Assembly (NCBI GenBank): GCA_948474755.1
Contig: CAOLHI010001668.1
Location: 1-64,000, forward strand
Origin: Ctenosaura bakeri
Lineage: Eukaryota; Chordata; Lepidosauria; Squamata; Iguanidae
Length of the DNA: 64,000 bases
Direction of reading: 5' to 3'
A program made the position numbers and the translations under genes. Positions 51,501-60,500 of this stretch are shown here, in pieces. Within the stretch, counting starts at the first letter, position 1. Every line of letters begins with the position of its first letter. Under the pieces are notes generated by a model. That model worked only from the letters and a program-made list of their open reading frames with translations, had not been told where the DNA came from and ran no database searches.

Positions 51501-54500
51501 GCATCTGTCACCGTGTCCACTATAGGCTACTTATATCACAGAGCTCCAAACACTGACTCATGGCAGCACCGCATTTGAAGATTTTGGAGGCAACACTGCC
51601 CACAATGTTGCTCTTTACACAGAATTGCAGAGATGTCCCCATACAATGTCAATCAGCACTGAAAGCCGATGCCAATACAGTTTTAAAACAAATACTGTAT
51701 CCTTGGATCCAGTGTTGCCTCTGATCATGTTCAGAAGACTTTGTCCTCTCTAGTCATACAAACAAAAACTTTTCTTCTCAAATGCCCAAAGAATTGAACT
51801 GACATGAAGCATCAGACAAACAAATAGCCCAGGTATTTAGAGACCAAAATGACAGGCATATATGACTAAATGGGTGAAATATTAACTAAAATGCCAATAT
51901 TTTGCAGCACAAACTGAGCCCTGACAAGACTCCTGAGCATTTTAAGCTAACTCAAGTTTGTTTATTTAACATCTTGCCTTTCTCCCAGTGCATAACCAAA
52001 GGCAGCTTGCTGCACAATTAGAAGCAAAATACAGCTGAAATTCAATCAATTATAATATTCAAAAACAATTTTAAAATAATGAAAGACATCTGTAACAAAG
52101 TTGCACTAGGGTCAGCTACTTGGAATATATGTGCAAACTGATGGCAAATTCCCAGACAACAGGAGTACCATCTTGAGAATGAAACCCAGCACAGTGGTGT
52201 GCATAGGAGGTGCTTATGGATAATAGGAATTATATATAAGGCAGAGTCTGTTTGTAAAGAGAGCGTTTAGTGAGATCTTGGCCAGACAGGGTGGCTGAGT
52301 TGTGTTTAAGCAGCTGAAGAAAAGGCACAGAGAACCGGTGTGTCAGGCTAGGAGTTATTGGCATAAACTATCAGAAGTTTGAACTGGTTAAGGTAACAAC
52401 ACTGCATTTTACATGAATTATGACAAGATATTTTATTTCTAATGTTACTTCAATAAAGGTTACCATTTGTTTTATAACTACTGAGCCAGCCTGCATTATC
52501 TAAAGTCACAGGTAACAAACAAACAAAAAGAACATGCTACCACCTTAAATAAACTAATTGGTTCTGAGGGAACACTTAAGTCTCTAGCCTTTTTGTTAGG
52601 GCTCAGTGCTATTATGAGGGCATCTTATTTGATTGGAACTACAAAACTAATCTGCTGAGAGAAATAAAGGCCTGTCACACATTATATTAAAGCCAAGCAC
52701 TGAATTGAAGAAAAGTAGAACCCTGCTGAGGTCCTTCTGTATTAAGTAGTTAACGATCCAAAGTCCACCTAAACTAAAAGGTCTTTGCCTTCTCACAGGA
52801 GGAAAGCAGCCTAGGAATGACTACCAAGAAAGCCCTCTACCATGTCCTCATGCCTGTGAGGATGGCGGGACCACAAGAAACAGTCTTTTCCCAAAAATTT
52901 TGGGCATGATCATGTGGGGGCTTTAAGATAGTCCAGACCCAAGCTGCACAGGGCTTTATAGGTCATAACCAGCACTCAGAATTGTGCCCAGAAACAAGCT
53001 GCAACAAGAATGTTCCTTTTTACCAAACTGCCTGGGAAAAATTATGTTGTGATTTCTGTCCATTTTCTAGATATGACTATAGATTGTTCTATTACACACT
53101 TTCCTAACATCAGAATTTCAACTGGCTGCTTATGAGACAGGATGCAACACTCCTTTTCCTCTCTAGCTTTCTACTGCCATGAAGGGACTGTCCTTTGCTT
53201 GGGCAGTTTCCAAAAGCTTCTGAAGTCATGAAATTCCTAGAAATTCTTACCTGCATTTCTGTTGCTCAGCACTATTTTGTGCCGCCACTGAGCTTCAGAG
53301 AGGTACTTGGAAAACAGTTGCACGCGACAGTCAAAACCTTCTCTATTTACAGATAAATTCAAACAATCCAGCAGTGCTAGTTCCTCCTGAGATACATGTG
53401 TAGAGTCCCATGGAGAAGAACTTTCCATTTCTTTTAAATGGTCCTGGAGCATTTTGAGAAAAATCTCAATTGCTACATCATCTGCTAAAAATCCACAGAT
53501 ATCCCGAGTGAAATGCTTCAAGTCCAGATAGCTCAGTCTGAAGGAATCACAGCTGCTGTTATGCACTTCCAAATCAGGCTGCCCTTGGACTTCATAATGC
53601 TCTCGAAATGTAGAGGCAGTGTGCACTGCTGGTCTCCTTTCAATCCCTGTAGAATGTTGTGGACTTGCTGAGGTGGAAGAATCTCTACTGGTGCAACGCT
53701 CTCGTTCCTTGTCCCCACAGTTCTTTTCCTCAAAATCACCCTCTTCTGTGTTACCTTCCTCTGGCAGCTCAGCACTGCAGAGGTCACTGCAGGAGACAAA
53801 GAGCAAGGAGAAGATGTTCTCCAGAAGCTCCAGGCGCAGAGGAACTGGTACAGTTCTTAAAAAATGCTGGCACTTGGAAAGATACTGAGCAAAGATATCT
53901 GCATAGTCTGCATTGGTGAAAAGAAAATAATTTTAAAAAGATATTTAACATGGTTTTTCCTTCTACTGACAGTATCATTCAACAACCAAACTTTAAAGAG
54001 GGACTGGAAATATGTGACACTTCAGATGTTGGGATGCTGGATTACAATTCCCCTCAACCCTCATCATAGACCATGCTAGCTAGGATTGATGGAGCTGCAG
54101 TCCAACATCTTGAGGGCCACAGATTGCCCACTCCTCATTTAAAAACTGTGCCAACCTAGGTGACCAATCATCCCTGGCCTCATCCCCTGTGGTAAATAAA
54201 GGAATACCTCTGGGCAATTCCTGATCAAACCCTACTCTGCTGAAACATGTAGGAGAAACTCTATATATAGCCCAGGAAGCCTGGAGGTGGAGGTACTAGA
54301 CATACAACTCTCCTAAGATGGCTATGGGGACTTGAGTTTATATGGGATGATGAAAACAGCTATTGTACATCAGAGATTACTGGTAAAGCAGAGGATTAAT
54401 GGTAAAGGGGCTGCAAACCATTCTCTAGGTCCCAGAAGCCAGCCGCAAAGGCTTGCTTACTGGAAGGAAGAGTTGAGCGGATGGGTACACAGAAAGAGAA

Positions 54501-57500
54501 ACAGAGACAACTGGGCTGAGAGTAGAGAGAACAATGAGCTTTTGATTTTGTTACCATTCTATCATGCTCAGAAATTGCCTCTTTCAGTAAAGTTAAGAAT
54601 CCTTTTCGAAACTAATTTTTATATTTATATTTATATTTTTATATTTATATGTTGCACTTCCTTTTTGTGACAAATCAAGTTAATATTTAATATTAGACCC
54701 ATTTACATGCTGCTTTTCCCTTCTGCAATAAAGCAAGTTACTAATCTAAAGGATGTTTAATCCACCAGTGGAAAACTTTGGTCTTCTAATGACCAGCAAC
54801 TTCCACAACCTGTGTCCTGTGCTAATGGATTGTAGGAATTGGGAGCCACAAACGTCCAGGTGGTCAAATGTTTCTAACCCCATTCTAAGCCAGCATGTGC
54901 TTCCACAGTGTCAATTTCTATGGACATCAGTGGCATTCAGGTTACCTCCCAGTTAGGTGCACAGAGGCTATTGGCAGATCATCTAATTTGCTATGCTGGC
55001 ACCAGCTAGTGCTAAGTAAGCTACCCTGTGTGCAAATCACAGAAAACAAGAGTTCTACCCACTCCCCATCCAAACACAACAAAGAGACACATAGATGATA
55101 AACAGACACATGCAAAGCAATCCAAAATAAACCTAAGAGGTCAGGGGAAAAAGTGTGCCACTGAAACACCAACAGCACCATACTATGTATGGCTACTCAG
55201 AACTCCCCCCCCCCGAGTTCAGTGAGACTCACGGTCAGATAAGTGAGTATAGGCAGGGCCAGATTATCAATGAGTCAACTGGTACAGTTTCTCCAGTGCT
55301 GCATTAACTTGCAGCATTAACTGACTTTATGTTAGTATCTACTGAACTGAACCTGCATGGACAAACTCAGATGTTTGGATTACTTCCAGGACAATGTCAA
55401 ATAAAAACCCAAAAGTCCTATAACTTACTAAAGAACAGCAAATTTCTTACAGCATGAGCCTTCTTGGACCATAGTGTGCTTCATCAGATGCATTAAGTTT
55501 TAATTTAAATAACAGATTTAATTTTAAGCTAACTTTCATTCTATAGGCATGTTTAAGTTACCACTTGATCTTTGGTTGGGTTTTTCTTCAAGGAGGATAC
55601 CCCTTTAAAAAAATGCCCCTCTTTAATATTGGCACATTCAACATAAAATGTGTCTGAAAAGTAAGCAACTTCATATGCTCACTGTGCTTGGGGTCCTGAT
55701 GCAACAGGGTGAAAAAATAGTTAGAAACTGGAATATATAATATTTAAGCAACAGCACCCATTCCCAAAATGATAGTTGCTTTCTACTATTGATCCATCTA
55801 GATAAGGTGTGGACATTAAGCAGCCCTCCACATTCCATCAGCATCCAGCTAGGATATAGCCAGTGGTAACAAATGGCTGGAACTGCAGTCGAACACAATT
55901 TGCAGAGCTGCATGATACCCACCCCTGATCCAGATTTGGATTGTCTACGCTGTTTGGTAGCCATTCTTCAGGTTTCTAACAGAAGTTTCTTTTTATCATC
56001 TGGAGATGGCAGAGATTAAATGCATATTTTCTGTCATCAGTCTACAACCCTTTCCATGATATATTAGTCCATATAATCCAAAATATTGAATCCACAAGCA
56101 AGCAGCTGAAGTATACTACAAGCATTCTGAAAAGAGTACTGAAGACAGAAAGTAAGTTTACCAAGAAAAAAGCAGATGCATAGCGGATGAAAAGCAAGAC
56201 TAAACAGAGGTAATGCTCAGACTACCAGACCTGGGGTTGTAAGATGACATGCTTGTTCATTTTGATCAGGAAGCTCTTCAGGGAAATCACTGAAAAAACA
56301 GCTCACACAGTCCTTGCAATGTGAAGTCTTGTGTGCATTGACACAGAGTGCATAGATAGCATATTTCATGGCACAAAATGCCTGGAAAAGAACTAAGTTG
56401 CGTTGCTGACTCAAAAGGCTAGAAACTGACGTCACTGAATCTAAAGAAGAAAACAATACAGAGGTTAGGCTAGAGGTTAAATGTAGGGAAACTACACTTT
56501 GGTGATCTTCCAGATTCTGTAGTCAATGTTCCCAATCAATTTTAATTACATGGCTAAAAAATTCTGCAGGTATATTTGTTTGTTAAGGTTCTTGACAGGT
56601 TTTAAATCTTTGAAAATTTAATTACTTTAAATAGTCTACATATGTTTATTAGTTATGCCTGTGTAACTAAATAACATCTCCTAGCCTGCTCCCTTAGCCT
56701 ACTGTAACACCCAGCAGCTGGACTGGGAAAAGGAAGTCCATTTAGGTTGACTAGGGCTCAAGGATGATGACATTTCCACATACACACTCTACTACGCAAA
56801 GCTGTGACAGTCAGAAGCAGGACCCCATCACAAGTCATTGTAACAGCCTCGTTGCTGGGATAAGGGAGGTGGAAATGTCATCCCCCTTAAACTGGAAGTT
56901 AAATGGACCTCCTTAGCTCTGTCTCACTGCTAGTTCCTAAAGTGGGCCATCATAGCATTTATGTATTTTTACAGTAACACTAGACAGTTCTAAGGAATAC
57001 ACAAAACCCTAGGTTACAAATCCAGAAGTGAAATACTGACTGTCAATCACTAAGTTTAGCTTTTGTATTTCCTGGTATGTAGCATTCAATATGCTGCCCA
57101 ACTCAAAATACGAGCCTTGAGCTAAATTCAACCTCAGTTCTACCTAGAGCAAATTCAATGACATGAATGGGAGTTGTTAGTCACAAGTAACTTTGGTTCC
57201 ATTGATTTAAATGGTTCAATTCTGGATAAGACTAACATTTTACACAGCTTCTTATCTCTAATTGCACCAATATTTTCATTATATTCTGTTAACTAAGAGC
57301 AAGCTCCTATATTTGTACAATTGAAAGTAAGTCCAACTATCTTGCTAGCTAGTAAATGTATTTAGAATTGTAATCAAAGACACATTTTCCTGCAGATTTG
57401 ACTCTTACATTGAACAGAAAGTTTTGGCAGTAACCATACAGTCTTATCTAACATGGTTGGTGTTTTAGCAGGAATGATCTCAAATGGCCAACACAACAAG

Positions 57501-60500
57501 GCGTCCTTCTCACTAGAACTGAAATTTGATAAGTTACTAGATCTGCATGCCACACATAATTTCACCATCCCCTGTGGTGAAATACTTCTGATACAACACA
57601 GCTAATCTGGGATAAACAAACACTAAAAGGTGAATTATATTATAACCCATTCCCTCTCTAAATATTATATATACACCTACCACAACCTACTCCAGCCACA
57701 TTTTACCAGGCCACAAAGTAGAAGGACAAATTTCCTACTGGAAAAAAGGTCAAATTTTCCATGCAGTCCACAATACAACCTTGTCCTATAAATTATGATT
57801 CCCAATTGTTTTAGTAGCTCAAATAAAAATCATTAGCTATATATTTAACACTCTTCAATATTCTGGAACAAAAATGAGGAATGGAATTAGGAAAAACAGT
57901 GTGCCTTTTTGTAAATTTATGAAGTTATCAGAAGAAAAGTGAAGATGAGACTATGCTACATTTTCCCCAAAACATTGTGAGGAATCAGGCAGAGAGTAGC
58001 ATCTATGTCTCTCTGCATAACTGATATGTATGCAACCTTATCAAGAGCACAGCTAAGATGTATCCAACCTTATCAACAGAGGGGGGAAAATCAAAACAAA
58101 CATTGCAAGCATTCTTGATTGTATCAACTCCCATTATACACTTTTACCTTGAGTGCCTCTTTCCCTGATTGGAACTTTCTGGAGAAGCTCAATAACAGCT
58201 TCTTCTTCCAAGGCCAAGAGGCTGGTAAGGTGATGGAGAAGGTAAAGGGAAGAGTAGCTCTCCAAACTATGTAAGTACTGCAGAAGAACATTGTCTGGGA
58301 TAGTATTACTGCAAAATAAAGGAAGTCTGTTTTCAGTGGGAACAAGATTGCCTAACCAATAGCAGCTTACTGTTTAAAAAGATTCACAACTTCCCTAAAA
58401 CCTAATTTACATTAGTCTGCACAGAGTCTTTTGTTCTTTTAAATATACATTTTTAAGAACTATATAAGCAATTTGTAAAATGTGGTCAAAAGTCATTAGT
58501 GACAGGTATGGACATCACAGTTTTGTTTTCTGTGAAAACATTTTTTCTGTTAACCTAACTAACCTTCCTTGCAAGAGCCCAAAACTTTATCAGTGTATAT
58601 GAGGAAAGAACAAAAAGTTTAGAAGACTGCCAGACATTTATGACCTCTCTCACAATTAGCAAATGACCGCAAACCAAACTTAAGCATACAATATTCTTCC
58701 CCCCTCACTTTCCGGATCACAGGGGTTTAATTCCTTTGAAGTATTTAAGTATTAAATATTTAAATATCTTTATTCCGATACTGGAGTGACAAAGAGGAAT
58801 GTGGCTGACATGGAGCACAAGAAGAGACTCCAAAGAAAACAGAATCTGACTGGCTGGGCAAGGAGAGCTGGAGGGAAGAATGGGAGATGTGTAGGAATTC
58901 AAATAGAAAGCTGAAAATTGTAAGGACCACAGGCAGTCCCAGAAGTATTTTTTCCATTAACTCCACAACTATAACCAACCAACAGTAAACCAGCACATGC
59001 TGGATTATGTCTATGTCCATGTAATTCTTAAAATGGAAGAGAAAGGCCTTTATCAAAATAATTGATCAAGGTACTTCCATGCTGTCTTACCTTTTCTGTT
59101 GTATGCACCACTCAAGAACCTCAACTTGAGCACACAGCCCATCACAGAAGTCTTTCAATACTGAGTCATTGCAGGAACCCTGGTAAAACAAAGAGGTAGA
59201 AAAGAAACTGTGGGTGTATACCCATTAAAAATCAACCAGCCAATCCATTCTCCAATTCCCCACCTAAGAAATTGGTTGGAATCAAAATGGAGAGAGTGCG
59301 GCACCTAACCTCACATGAAAAATAAGGTCTTACGTGCCTGAGACTGGTGAAGAGTGTACAGCAGCATTTTGGCTGATTCTAAACTGCGACACTGAGTCCA
59401 TCCTAGCAATATCAGGAGGCGACTGAGATGGCTGAATTCCTGTCTCAGGAAGCAGCTGATGCTGGAGAAGTCTTCCCTTTTCATTAAAGATAATGCTGTG
59501 ATCTAGAGAAAGAAACACTTGTTTGTTCTAAGACAGGGATTCCAGACTTGGAAGAAGAGTTACTCTGACGAAATGTTAATAGCTACATAGATAAAACAGC
59601 TGACAATTTTTTTTCAGGGGAGGGGAGATTCTAATTCCCTAGCTTGTATGGAAGGACTCCCTGAAAAACAGACGATTAAGCATGCTACAGCAACAGCCTA
59701 AATAGGCCTAAATCCAGTTCCAGTCACCTATTTGCAGTCCTGTTTCATTCCTAGTTATTTTTTCCCCAGGTGATTATACTATCTTCAAAATAATTCAAGT
59801 TCAGCGAGCAAACTGTTAGGCCACTAATATTCTACCATAATCGCCAGGAATCTCAGTATTAATGTTAAGTTCTGTGCTTAGTCTGTCAGGCAGAGAGAGG
59901 CAACTACCTCTGAAAGGAGATTGTAAACAAGTGGAAAGAAAGCATCATTAACCCCATCCATTCCTCCAAAGCTCCCAGGCTACTGGATTTTACTGGGCAA
60001 TAGAGCATGGCATGATTCTGCCCTTTTAAAAGTAGTTTATTTCCCTCATATATGAAGGTGGATGCTGCCCCTTTGAAAGCACTAAAATAAGATTCAACAG
60101 ACAACCCCACTGGTTGCTCTACATCAGTGATAGGAAATTGTCAGGCATTAGTGGGCCACACTGGCACCCAGGAGATGTTTGAGGACAACAACTTTTGTCC
60201 CAAATGCCCCATGGAGATTGAGGGACATTTTCACAACATTCTTAGGGGATCTGGTCCATTTAGACCTAGGAGAGGTCTTTAAAAAAAAAAAGGAAGTGAC
60301 CTGGAAGTCACTTCCAGATCACTTTCTGTTTAAGAATGGCAAGTTTAAGAAGTTCCTGCCCTGGCTTAAAATATTCCAGGGAGACAAACACTTGGTGAAA
60401 TAGCCTGCATCACCTCTGGAAGATATTTGGGCTTTTTGAAGGCAAAACAAGTTTTTGAAAAAAAATTGAACCTTGGTGGCACTGAGAGCTGCAAAACAGC

